Assembly (NCBI GenBank): GCA_934725785.1
Contig: CAKVCS010000064.1
Location: 1 to 6,281, forward strand
Source of the DNA: an uncultured Bacteroidales bacterium
GTDB taxonomy: Bacteria; Bacteroidota; Bacteroidia; Bacteroidales; Marinilabiliaceae
Direction of reading: 5' to 3'
DNA length: 6,281 nt
Shown in pieces: positions 1 through 5,169 of this stretch; the stretch's first letter is position 1, and each line of letters begins with the position of its first letter. The notes under the pieces are model-generated. The model worked only from the letters and a program-made list of their open reading frames with translations. It was not told the DNA's origin and searched no databases. The position numbers were made by a program, and so were the translations under genes.

Positions 1-1426
1 ATGTGAGGCTGTAGAACCTCCTCTCCATGTCGGCGGACCGCTCTTTATAGACGGAGTCGGCGCCTACGGGTGTCTTGTACCAGTCGCGGTAGCTTTCTAT
101 GCGTATTTCCCCGTGGTCAAGCCTTACGCCGGCCGTCAGGCGCAACTTTTCCGTAACTTCCCACTTGTCCGTAGCGTACGCTCCTGCGCTCATTTGCTCG
201 AAGTCTGGCAAGATGAATCCCCACCCGCCACGCCGGTTGCGCTGATACTCAGCACCGCCTCCGGCTTGGAGCTCGTGTCTGCCCGCTGTGACAGTCGCTT
301 TAGCGTTGGCCGCAAGGGTCCGTTTGTCAAAACTGCGCTCAAGCGGGTCGGATGGCTTCGGCATATAGCCGTGAGACGCTGGTTCAGAGAGCTCTCGCTG
401 TCTGTTGGCCTGGTAGGCGAGGCTTACTTCCGCCGTGCAGCCCTCCCCGCTCAGGTAGGTGTGGCAGGTCGCGAGGAAATGGTTCGCCGTGTGGTAGGGC
501 AAGTCTATGTCGCGGCGCGAGTCGTCGTATGGAATGCCCGACAGCCTCACCTCCAGCCCGTGCGCATTGGCGAAGAATCCGGCCTTCGTGTCCACGTCCG
601 ACGCGTGTAGGCTGATTCGGAGTCCGTTGACGGCGTACCCTACTGTCAGTCCGCCGTTTTTCTCACAGCCCGCCGTGTTGCGGAGGCGGTGGTCCTTTAG
701 CTTGATCCAATACGAGTAATACTCTATGCTGTCGGCAGGGATGGCATAGTCGGCATAGTCCACCACTGTGGCGTTGGCCTTGTACCAGAATCTGCCGAGC
801 CTGCCTGCCAGTCTGGCCGAGGCCCCTGCGGACTCGTTGTTGCTCCGCCCGAATATGTTCACTCGTGCGCCAAGCGTCTCGGTCGGCTCAATGTTGCTCC
901 TCAGGTTTATCACGCCGCCTATAGCGTCCGAGCCGTAGGTAAGAGCCGATGGGCCTTTTATCACCTCGGCCCGCTCGACGGCAAATTGGTCAACCTCCAG
1001 TCCGTGGTCTTGCCCCCATTCCTGGCCTTCGTGCTTTATGCCGTCTTCGGCCACCAGCACGCGGTTGAACCCAAGCCCGCGTATGGCAGGCTTCGCGCTT
1101 GCCGAGCCCACGCTCATCGCCTGCACTCCGGGCAGCTGGCTAAGCGTCTGCATCAGAGATCCCTTGAAGTTCTCGTTTATGTACGTATCGCCCACGCTCG
1201 CTGCGTTTAGCGGCGTGCTCATCCGTAAATATTCGTTGCGGCGTCCGTGAGCCACCACTTCTTCCAGTGACACGCCGTCCCTCATCATCTGTCCTACGCT
1301 GTCTGCCACGGCCGACGGCCTCGCCAAGTCTTGGGGCGAGGGAGTGGCCGCCGCCTTTGACAAGGCAAGGCAGCGACAGACGACGAGAATAAGAAGTGCG
1401 GCGCGCGCCAACTTCTTTTTCCTCAT
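1..1426 (-). CDS. TonB-dependent outer-membrane receptor, N-terminal 475 residues (C-terminus beyond left edge)
   Basis: The frame is open from ATG at 1426 to the left edge, giving 475 codons without a stop. Residues 1-27 have a Lys/Arg-rich start and a hydrophobic core, as in a signal peptide. Residues 51-60 (DGVSLEEVVA) sit where a TonB box is expected. The plug domain follows: residues 95-125 read LSQLPGVQAM, then AIRGLGFNRVLV, and 152-174 hold the hallmark RAEVIKGPSALTYGSDAIGG followed by VIN. From about residue 180 alternating aromatic and polar stretches fit the start of a 22-strand barrel. Family knowledge: such receptors import siderophores, metals, cobalamin or glycans using TonB-ExbBD energy. 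There is no N-terminal carboxypeptidase-D-like domain and no SusD gene in view, so this is not a typical SusC. The plug stretch EGQEWGQDHGLEVD (133-146) resembles metal-type receptors such as ZnuD, and the His/Cys-rich gene upstream agrees. Metal as the substrate is inference. Confidence 0.93.
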   Translation of the reverse strand, partial: MRKKKLARAALLILVVCRCLALSKAAATPSPQDLARPSAVADSVGQMMRDGVSLEEVVAHGRRNEYLRMSTPLNAASVGDTYINENFKGSLMQTLSQLPGVQAMSVGSASAKPAIRGLGFNRVLVAEDGIKHEGQEWGQDHGLEVDQFAVERAEVIKGPSALTYGSDAIGGVINLRSNIEPTETLGARVNIFGRSNNESAGASARLAGRLGRFWYKANATVVDYADYAIPADSIEYYSYWIKLKDHRLRNTAGCEKNGGLTVGYAVNGLRISLHASDVDTKAGFFANAHGLEVRLSGIPYDDSRRDIDLPYHTANHFLATCHTYLSGEGCTAEVSLAYQANRQRELSEPASHGYMPKPSDPLERSFDKRTLAANAKATVTAGRHELQAGGGAEYQRNRRGGWGFILPDFEQMSAGAYATDKWEVTEKLRLTAGVRLDHGEIRIESYRDWYKTPVGADSVYKERSADMERRFYSLT

Positions 1427-1428
1427 CT

Positions 1429-1446
1429 CTCAAAAAGTTTATTGAG
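1429..1446 (-). repeat. Short inverted repeat just upstream of the TonB receptor start
   Basis: Arms CTCAA (1429-1433 on the plus strand) and TTGAG (1442-1446) are perfect complements around an 8-nt loop. They lie 3 nt upstream of the receptor ATG on the minus strand, so a hairpin in the mRNA would sit over the ribosome-binding region. With only 5 bp the dyad could be chance. Its position right at the start codon and next to a longer dyad is the reason to record it. Confidence 0.4.
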
Positions 1447-1457
1447 TAATCAACATC

Positions 1458-1487
1458 AGGCTGTATCAAAAAATAACCATACAGCCT
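1458..1487 (-). repeat. 9-bp perfect inverted repeat in the gap between the His/Cys-rich gene and the receptor
   Basis: AGGCTGTAT (1458-1466) and ATACAGCCT (1479-1487) are perfect reverse complements separated by an AT-rich 12-nt loop. The dyad lies between the stop of the small gene and the receptor start, about 32 nt before the receptor ATG. As RNA it would form a moderately stable hairpin, and as DNA it could be an operator. No U-tract follows directly on the minus strand, so it is not a convincing terminator. A role in setting the ratio of the two products or in metal control of the receptor is speculation. Confidence 0.55.
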
Positions 1488-1536
1488 CTGGTCGCCGTAT
1501 CAGCCGACAACCATTTTGGGAATGACATCAAAAAAA

Positions 1537-1902
1537 CTATAAAGACAGGGATGCTGGTGGCGCGCGGGAGGGATACGAGTAGCCGCCGCGGGTGTTTACG
1601 AGCGGGTTGTGGGCTTTGAAGGCTACCCGGTGGGCGTCGGCTATGTCTGCGGTTTTGAATGCCGATGCCGCAAAATATGGTAATAAGTGAAGATGGCAGA
1701 GTACGCAGAAGTGCGCCGGGGCGTGTCCCTCACTTATGTGCCCCTCGTGATGGATGTGGTGCTCGCAGTCGTAGCAATATGGGGCATCGGCATCCCCGTC
1801 CGCTTCCGAGTGGTGGTGGACAGAGATGGCCACCAGCATTGGCATGTACACCAATACCAGCAGCCATGCGGCCAGTCTCCTTCTGTGGGCTATGTCACGC
1901 AT
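1537..1902 (-). CDS. Small exported or membrane-anchored His/Cys-rich protein, putative metal binding
   Basis: This encodes 121 residues from ATG at 1902 to TAG at 1537-1539. Residues 1-9 are basic (HRRR at 6-9), and 10-28 form one hydrophobic segment that serves as signal peptide or anchor and should put the rest in the periplasm. Residues 29-72 carry 12 histidines: HHH at 29-31, HHIHH at 48-52, and H55, H60, H64, H70 and H72. Two CxxC pairs lie at C43/C46 and C66/C69, the second continuing as CVLCHLH. The C-terminus ends in a basic-proline motif, SRAPPASLSL. I know similar short proteins with HHH, CxxC and RxPP features next to metal transport genes (DUF2946/CopL-like in Proteobacteria, comparable unnamed families in Bacteroidota), but exact family membership cannot be settled by eye. 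It precedes the TonB-dependent receptor by 110 bp on the same strand, suggesting an operon that captures or buffers zinc, copper or a similar metal. Metal identity is unknown. Confidence 0.82.
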   Translation of the reverse strand: MRDIAHRRRLAAWLLVLVYMPMLVAISVHHHSEADGDADAPYCYDCEHHIHHEGHISEGHAPAHFCVLCHLHLLPYFAASAFKTADIADAHRVAFKAHNPLVNTRGGYSYPSRAPPASLSL

Positions 1903-1952
1903 CGCGATCTCTAACCAGTTTTCCCAATGCCAACGTCAGCAAAGGGCGGGGC

Positions 1953-1967
1953 GGTGTTTTACACACC
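1953..1967 (-). promoter_or_regulatory. Short dyad near the predicted transcription start of the His/Cys-rich gene
   Basis: GGTGT (1953-1957) and ACACC (1963-1967) are perfect reverse complements around a 5-nt spacer. On the minus strand the element lies just downstream of the candidate -7 box at 1977-1984 and about 50 nt before the gene start, a place where a repressor would block transcription. It does not match a Fur or Zur consensus that I can recall with confidence. It may equally be a small leader hairpin or chance. Confidence 0.3.
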
Positions 1968-1976
1968 ACTGCTCGG

Positions 1977-1984
1977 TAAAGTTA
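1977..1984 (-). promoter_or_regulatory. Weak candidate -7 box for the His/Cys-rich gene and TonB receptor unit
   Basis: On the minus strand this reads TAACTTTA, seven of eight positions of the Bacteroidota consensus TAnnTTTG. No clear TTTG -33 element is found 18-21 bp upstream, so the call is weak, or the promoter depends on an activator or alternative sigma factor. It would give a leader of about 70 nt. The divergent promoter for the diaminopimelate dehydrogenase gene lies some 100 bp away. Confidence 0.3.
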
Positions 1985-2086
1985 TAGATTATTTCTTGTG
2001 TCCATATCGCGAAATGTCTTTTTCCTCCAAAACGTCAATGAGTACATTCATCCGCTGAAAAATTGCAGTGTTTCACCGATTGCCGA

Positions 2087-2116
2087 TTTATTCATAAAAA
2101 GTTAATTTTACGTTTG
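2087..2116 (+). promoter_or_regulatory. Promoter for the diaminopimelate dehydrogenase unit
   Basis: TACGTTTG at 2109-2116 is a full match to the Bacteroidota -7 consensus TAnnTTTG. A TTTA at 2087-2090, 18 bp upstream, is an acceptable -33 element one base off TTTG. Transcription would start near 2121, giving a leader of about 65 nt with no riboswitch that I recognise. The rest of the 1903-2186 gap holds no credible gene. Confidence 0.55.
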
Positions 2117-2186
2117 AATGCGGGGGTGTGGCCGCGGCCTTGCGCCTCCGTCCGAAAATGGATAAACACACAAAAGAATCAGTTAT

Positions 2187-3089
2187 ATGGCAGAAAAGAA
2201 AAGGATAGCCGTAGTGGGATACGGCAACATAGGCAAGGCGGCTGTTGAGGCTCTCTCCATAGCCCCCGATCTCGAGCTCGCGGGCGTCGTACGCCGCAAC
2301 CCGGCAGAGCCGCAGCCGGTGGAACTCACCGGGGTGGCCGTCGTCGACGACATCAAGAAGCTCGGAAAGGTCGACGCCGCCCTGCTCTGCACCCCGACGC
2401 GAGCCGTCCCCGAGACCGCCAAGGCCATTCTCGCCCAGGGCATAGCCACGGTCGACTCGTTCGACATCCACACGCGCGTGCCCGAGCTCCGCGACGAGCT
2501 TGACACGGTGGCCAAGCAGCACGGCACGGCCGCCATCATCTCGGCCGGCTGGGATCCGGGCTCCGACTCTATGATTCGCGCCATCCTCGAGGCCATGGCG
2601 CCCAAGGGTCTCACCTACACCAATTTCGGCCCGGGCCGCTCGATGGGCCACACGGTCTGCGTCAAGAGCAAGGAGGGCGTGAAGGACGCTCTCTCCATGA
2701 CCATCCCCCTCGGCACCGGCATACATCGCCGAATGGTCTACGTCGAGCTCAAGGACGGCTACAAGCTCGCCGACGTGGCCGCCGAAATCAAGGCCGACGA
2801 CTATTTCGCCCATGACGAGACCCACGTCATCGAGGTCCCGTCGGTCGAGGCCCTCAACAATGTCGGCCACGGCGTCAACCTCATCCGCAACGGAGTCTCC
2901 GGCGTCACGGCCAACCAGAACTTCCGCTTCCTTATGGAGATCAACAACCCCGCCCTCACGGGTCAGGTCCTCGTCTCGTGCGCCCGCGCCGTGCTTCGCC
3001 AGAGGCCCGGCTGCTACACCATGATCGAGATCCCGCCGGTCGACCTCCTCCCTGGCGACCGCCGCGAACTCGTCAAGCGTCTTGTGTAA
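2187..3089 (+). CDS. ddh: meso-diaminopimelate D-dehydrogenase (EC 1.4.1.16), type II
   Basis: The protein has 300 residues, a normal length for the Symbiobacterium/Bacteroidota-like type II enzymes. It is an NADPH-dependent enzyme that interconverts L-tetrahydrodipicolinate plus ammonia and meso-diaminopimelate in one step, feeding lysine and peptidoglycan synthesis in the cytoplasm. The N-terminal Rossmann fold shows GYGNIG at 11-16, with R36-R37 after the second strand suited to the NADPH 2'-phosphate. Family motifs follow: LLCTPT at 66-71, TVDSFDIH at 88-95, AGWDPGSDS at 120-128 and FGPGRSMGH at 147-155. The C-terminal part holds GHGVNLIRNGVSG and a conserved tail, PGCYTMIEIPPVDLLPGDR. 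The start is the first ATG of the frame; no Shine-Dalgarno is seen, as usual in this phylum. The downstream secreted-protein gene begins 21 bp after the stop. A long open frame antisense to this gene comes from its GC-rich third positions and is not taken as real. Confidence 0.96.
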   Translation: MAEKKRIAVVGYGNIGKAAVEALSIAPDLELAGVVRRNPAEPQPVELTGVAVVDDIKKLGKVDAALLCTPTRAVPETAKAILAQGIATVDSFDIHTRVPELRDELDTVAKQHGTAAIISAGWDPGSDSMIRAILEAMAPKGLTYTNFGPGRSMGHTVCVKSKEGVKDALSMTIPLGTGIHRRMVYVELKDGYKLADVAAEIKADDYFAHDETHVIEVPSVEALNNVGHGVNLIRNGVSGVTANQNFRFLMEINNPALTGQVLVSCARAVLRQRPGCYTMIEIPPVDLLPGDRRELVKRLV

Positions 3090-3110
3090 CCGCACAAAAA
3101 TCAGAGCGTG

Positions 3111-3626
3111 ATGAGGAGGCTTATAGCATTCGTAGTATTATGGGCTATTGCGGCTGTCGCCGCTCTTGCCGCAAGGGACGTCCGCGTCAAGTCGGGCGAC
3201 GTCAATGTGCTCAAGGAGAAAGTCGCGGTCGTCTGTGTGCTCGACATCGAGGGCGCCACTTGGGAGGACGATGAGTCTTTCAAGGAGCATTGCGATGAGG
3301 ATTACGACTTGCGCGTCAAGCTGCTCAACGAGTCATGGCCACAGTTCTTCGCCCAGTATTCCGAGGGCCCGGTTGTTTCACCAGACGCCCCGAAATACAA
3401 GGTAGTCTTTAAGATAACAAAGTTTGAGAAGAGCATAGCCAAGAGTATGTGGGGTAAGATTGGTGTCGAATTCTACGGCGAGATTTCGTTCATAGACTTC
3501 GCCACGGGTCAGCCTGCGCTTGTCGTCACCATCGACGGCAAGGAGGGCAAGTATGACTACGTTGAGAACGACCGCTACCCCAAGACCATGGAGGCCGTCT
3601 GCGAATCCCTGTTCGGACTGCTGTAA
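3111..3626 (+). CDS. Secreted protein of unknown function (171 residues)
   Basis: I do not recognise this protein as a named family. The start is taken as ATG at 3111; a GTG one codon earlier (3108) is possible but adds only one residue. Residues 1-20 (basic MRR, then a hydrophobic run ending AALA) form a clear signal peptide with probable cleavage near A20/A21. There is no lipobox cysteine, so it should be a soluble periplasmic or surface protein. The mature part, about 150 residues, is acidic and mixed alpha/beta: VKSGDVNVLKEK, then ATWEDDESFKEH, KYKVVFKITKFEKS, a Gly/aromatic strand region GKIGVEFYGEISFIDFATG, and IDGKEG. The strand-rich centre suggests a small beta-sandwich or lipoprotein-like fold, which is only a guess. 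Two internal cysteines are seen near residues 42 and 61, and one near the C-terminus. It sits 21 bp after ddh and just before a strong terminator, so the two are probably co-transcribed. Confidence 0.85.
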   Translation: MRRLIAFVVLWAIAAVAALAARDVRVKSGDVNVLKEKVAVVCVLDIEGATWEDDESFKEHCDEDYDLRVKLLNESWPQFFAQYSEGPVVSPDAPKYKVVFKITKFEKSIAKSMWGKIGVEFYGEISFIDFATGQPALVVTIDGKEGKYDYVENDRYPKTMEAVCESLFGLL

Positions 3627-3660
3627 GCTGCGGCTCATAGCGGCTCCGCGAATTGACAAA

Positions 3661-3704
3661 GGCAGGCGCGGCATCCATTCGTGATGCCGCGCCTGCCTCG
3701 TTTT
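3661..3704 (+). terminator. Strong intrinsic terminator of the ddh unit
   Basis: The arms GGCAGGCGCGGCATC (3661-3675) and GATGCCGCGCCTGCC (3683-3697) form a perfect 15-bp GC-rich stem with a 7-nt loop. TCG and a TTTT run follow at 3698-3704. It lies 34 bp after the stop of the secreted-protein gene and separates this unit from the tRNA region. Confidence 0.9.
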
Positions 3705-3752
3705 CCGTACGCCTGCCGCTTAACTATAGAGAAACATGCGGCAATATTATGC

Positions 3753-3775
3753 AAAAAAAAAAGAACACCCGGTTC
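3753..3775 (-). terminator. Possible intrinsic terminator of the tRNA-Asn transcript
   Basis: On the minus strand GAAC (3772-3775) and GTTC (3763-3766) can pair around a 5-nt loop. They are followed by ten consecutive T residues (A at 3753-3762 on the plus strand). The T-tract is ideal but the stem is only 4 bp, so termination here is likely but not certain. It begins about 20 nt past the tRNA 3' end. Confidence 0.5.
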
Positions 3776-3795
3776 GCACCAGATGCCCTCACTCG

Positions 3796-3869
3796 CTCAC
3801 CAAGTAGGACTTGAACCTACGACCCTCTGATTAACAGTCAGATGCTCTAACCAACTGAGCTATTGGTGA
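3796..3869 (-). tRNA. tRNA-Asn (anticodon GUU)
   Basis: On the minus strand a complete cloverleaf can be drawn. The acceptor stem TCACCAA/TTGGTGA has 7 perfect pairs, the D stem is GCTC/GAGC with loop AGTTGGTTA, the anticodon stem is TCTGA/TCAGA with loop CTGTTAA, the variable loop has 5 nt, and the T arm is GTAGG-TTCAAGT-CCTAC. The anticodon GTT is complementary to plus-strand 3833-3835. The discriminator base is G at 3796 and CCA is not encoded, so it must be added by CCA nucleotidyltransferase. The gene delivers asparagine at AAC/AAU codons. It is a single tRNA with its own promoter about 100 bp upstream. Confidence 0.97.
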
Positions 3870-3883
3870 AGATATATTCTCGG

Positions 3884-3934
3884 ACTCCTAACTTGGAGTG
3901 GACTGAAATCGGCTGCCCTGCCAAGGCCGGCCTT
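3884..3934 (-). repeat. Two dyads in the tRNA-Asn leader
   Basis: AAGGCCGGCCTT at 3923-3934 is a perfect 12-bp palindrome. ACTCC (3884-3888) and GGAGT (3895-3899) form a 5-bp stem with a 6-nt loop. Both lie between the predicted tRNA promoter and the tRNA 5' end, in a leader that RNase P would remove. I tested whether the leader could be a decayed second tRNA and could not find a T arm or anticodon arm. Confidence 0.5.
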
Positions 3935-3971
3935 GCCGAAGTGCCAGACGGTTGTTCCCGAAAAGCGAGAG

Positions 3972-4002
3972 CAAAATTATGCACTTTCCCCGAATTAGCA
4001 AT
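3972..4002 (-). promoter_or_regulatory. Promoter of tRNA-Asn
   Basis: On the minus strand TAATTTTG (3979 down to 3972) fully matches the Bacteroidota -7 consensus TAnnTTTG. TTG (complement of 3999-4001) lies 19 bp upstream as the -33 element. Transcription would begin near 3967, giving about 97 nt of leader before the tRNA. Confidence 0.65.
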
Positions 4003-4005
4003 ATC

Positions 4006-4035
4006 TTTGCCCTGTTTTTTAGCGGTCAATCTTTG
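4006..4035 (+). promoter_or_regulatory. Candidate promoter of the kinase and helicase unit, divergent from the tRNA promoter
   Basis: TTTG at 4006-4009 is followed after 18 bp by AATCTTTG (4028-4035), one base off TAnnTTTG. The -33 elements of this promoter and the tRNA promoter are only a few bases apart, so the two polymerases may compete or share an activating site. The start would be near 4040, leaving a leader of about 130 nt if the kinase starts at 4170. Confidence 0.45.
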
Positions 4036-4169
4036 ACGGCTTCGTTCTAAGCCTTGATTCTCAGGCTTTAGTAAACAAAAAAATCATCATTATCAGGCTC
4101 TCCTCCATGCGCTGGAGCGTGGGCCTCGCTTCGGCGCCAAGCAACTCACATCACACCTACCTGAAAATA

Positions 4170-5147
4170 GTGGAAGCAAAAGTCCTCGGGATGGGCAACG
4201 CCCTGGTCGACATCCTCGTCCGCGTCCCTAATGATAAAATCCTCTCGCAGTTCAACCTGCCCAAAGGAAGCATGCAGCTTGTCGACGACGAGCAGTCTGC
4301 CGAAATAGTCGAGGCCGTCAAAGGGCTGCACCCGACCATAGTCTCGGGGGGCAGCTCGGCCAACGCCATCTACGGGCTCGCCAACCTCGGCATCCAGACG
4401 GGTTTCCTCGGCAAAATCGGCGTAGACGAACTCGGGAAGCGCTACGAGGCCGACCTTGAGGTCAATGGCGTGGACCCCATACTAAAGAAGTCGCAAACCC
4501 ACTCCGGTTCATGCATCTCGCTCATAACGCCCGACTCCGAGCGAACCATGTGCACGTGCCTCGGAGCCGCCGTGGAGCTCACCAAAGAGGATCTCGACGA
4601 GGCTCTTTTCGAGTCATACACGCATTTCTACGTCGAGGGCTTCCTCGTCCAGAACCCCGAGCTCATCGAGTGCGCTCTCAAGATGGCTCACGAGAAGGGC
4701 CTTACCACAATCCTCGACCTCGCCTCGTACAACACAGTCGAGGACAACCTCGAGTTCATGCAGCGGCTAATAAGCCGCTACGTCGACGTGGTCTTTGCCA
4801 ACGAGGAGGAGGCCACGGCCTTTACGGGCAAGGAGGACGAGGAGGCGCTCAACGAGATAGGCGAGCTCGCCGACATTGTCATCCTCAAGCAGGGGCGCCG
4901 TGGCAGCCTTGTCAAGGTGGGCCATGAGAGGCTGCATTGCGGAATCATAGAGTGCAACGCCATCGACACCACGGGCGCTGGCGACCTCTACGCGGCTGGC
5001 TTCCTATGGGGGCTCATCGGCGGGCTTCAGCCCATCAAGTGCGCCACGGCTGGGGCCATCCTCTCCGGCAACGTCATTGAGGTCATAGGGTCCAAGATGG
5101 ACGCCAACAGGTGGACCTCCATAAGGCAGGAGCTGAAAAAACTTTAA
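4170..5147 (+). CDS. PfkB-family sugar/nucleoside kinase, adenosine-kinase-like
   Basis: This is an ATP-dependent ribokinase-fold phosphotransferase of the cytoplasm. The start is set at GTG 4170 (325 residues) because similarity begins with VLGMGNALVDI, and family members usually start a few residues before this strand. An ATG at 4107 would add 21 residues of unlikely sequence (SNSHHTYLK) and overlaps a dyad. Using the GTG start, substrate-binding D14 lies in NALVD, PfkB signature 1 is GGSSANAIYGLANLG (60-74), and FLGKIGVDELG follows at 79-89. PfkB signature 2, DTTGAGD (266-272), forms the anion hole with D272 as the predicted catalytic base. HSGSCISLITPD and YVEGFLVQNPE are of the adenosine kinase type, so salvage of adenosine is the best guess; ribose or fructose-type substrates cannot be excluded. 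The helicase gene follows after 22 bp, suggesting co-transcription. No Shine-Dalgarno is visible. Confidence 0.9.
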   Translation: MEAKVLGMGNALVDILVRVPNDKILSQFNLPKGSMQLVDDEQSAEIVEAVKGLHPTIVSGGSSANAIYGLANLGIQTGFLGKIGVDELGKRYEADLEVNGVDPILKKSQTHSGSCISLITPDSERTMCTCLGAAVELTKEDLDEALFESYTHFYVEGFLVQNPELIECALKMAHEKGLTTILDLASYNTVEDNLEFMQRLISRYVDVVFANEEEATAFTGKEDEEALNEIGELADIVILKQGRRGSLVKVGHERLHCGIIECNAIDTTGAGDLYAAGFLWGLIGGLQPIKCATAGAILSGNVIEVIGSKMDANRWTSIRQELKKL

Positions 5148-5169
5148 CCTCCCCATCTTTACCCGCAAT

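Larger units (their letters stand above)
3627..4169. other. 543-bp stretch without a protein gene
   Basis: This stretch holds the terminator of the ddh unit (3661-3704), a possible tRNA terminator (3753-3775), tRNA-Asn (3796-3869), its leader with two dyads, and divergent promoters for the tRNA (3972-4002) and for the kinase unit (4006-4035). The kinase leader from about 4040 to 4169 contains two small dyads. Open frames here either overlap the tRNA or are in-frame extensions of the kinase, and I do not accept them as separate genes. Confidence 0.7.

Noticed and set aside
113..1250. Several plus-strand frames of 70-165 codons in the left part
   Set aside because: They lie opposite the TonB-dependent receptor, whose signal peptide, plug motifs and 475 stop-free codons are convincing.
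1140..1469. 109-codon minus-strand frame starting before the receptor
   Set aside because: It overlaps the receptor start in another frame and its sequence is Arg/Gly-rich without a domain.
1903..2186. Cobalamin, lysine or other riboswitch in the leaders ahead of the receptor unit or ddh
   Set aside because: No B12 box or lysine-riboswitch core could be read on either strand, and the leaders (about 65-70 nt) are too short for these classes.
2158..2208. 16-codon upstream frame (MDKHTKESVIWQKRKG) overlapping the ddh start
   Set aside because: It could be a regulatory leader peptide, but it has no codon run suggesting lysine attenuation, no terminator hairpin in the leader, and short frames of this size are expected by chance.
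2088..3095. 335-codon open frame on the minus strand across ddh
   Set aside because: It is antisense to a clearly conserved enzyme. The translation is low-complexity (rich in Asp, Gly, Val, Glu, Arg, Leu), as expected when GC-rich third codon positions remove antisense stops.
3870..3966. Decayed second tRNA upstream of tRNA-Asn
   Set aside because: No T arm with a TTC-type loop and no anticodon arm could be drawn; only unrelated dyads are present.
3847..4029. 60-codon minus-strand frame
   Set aside because: It runs through the tRNA promoter and into the tRNA-Asn gene.
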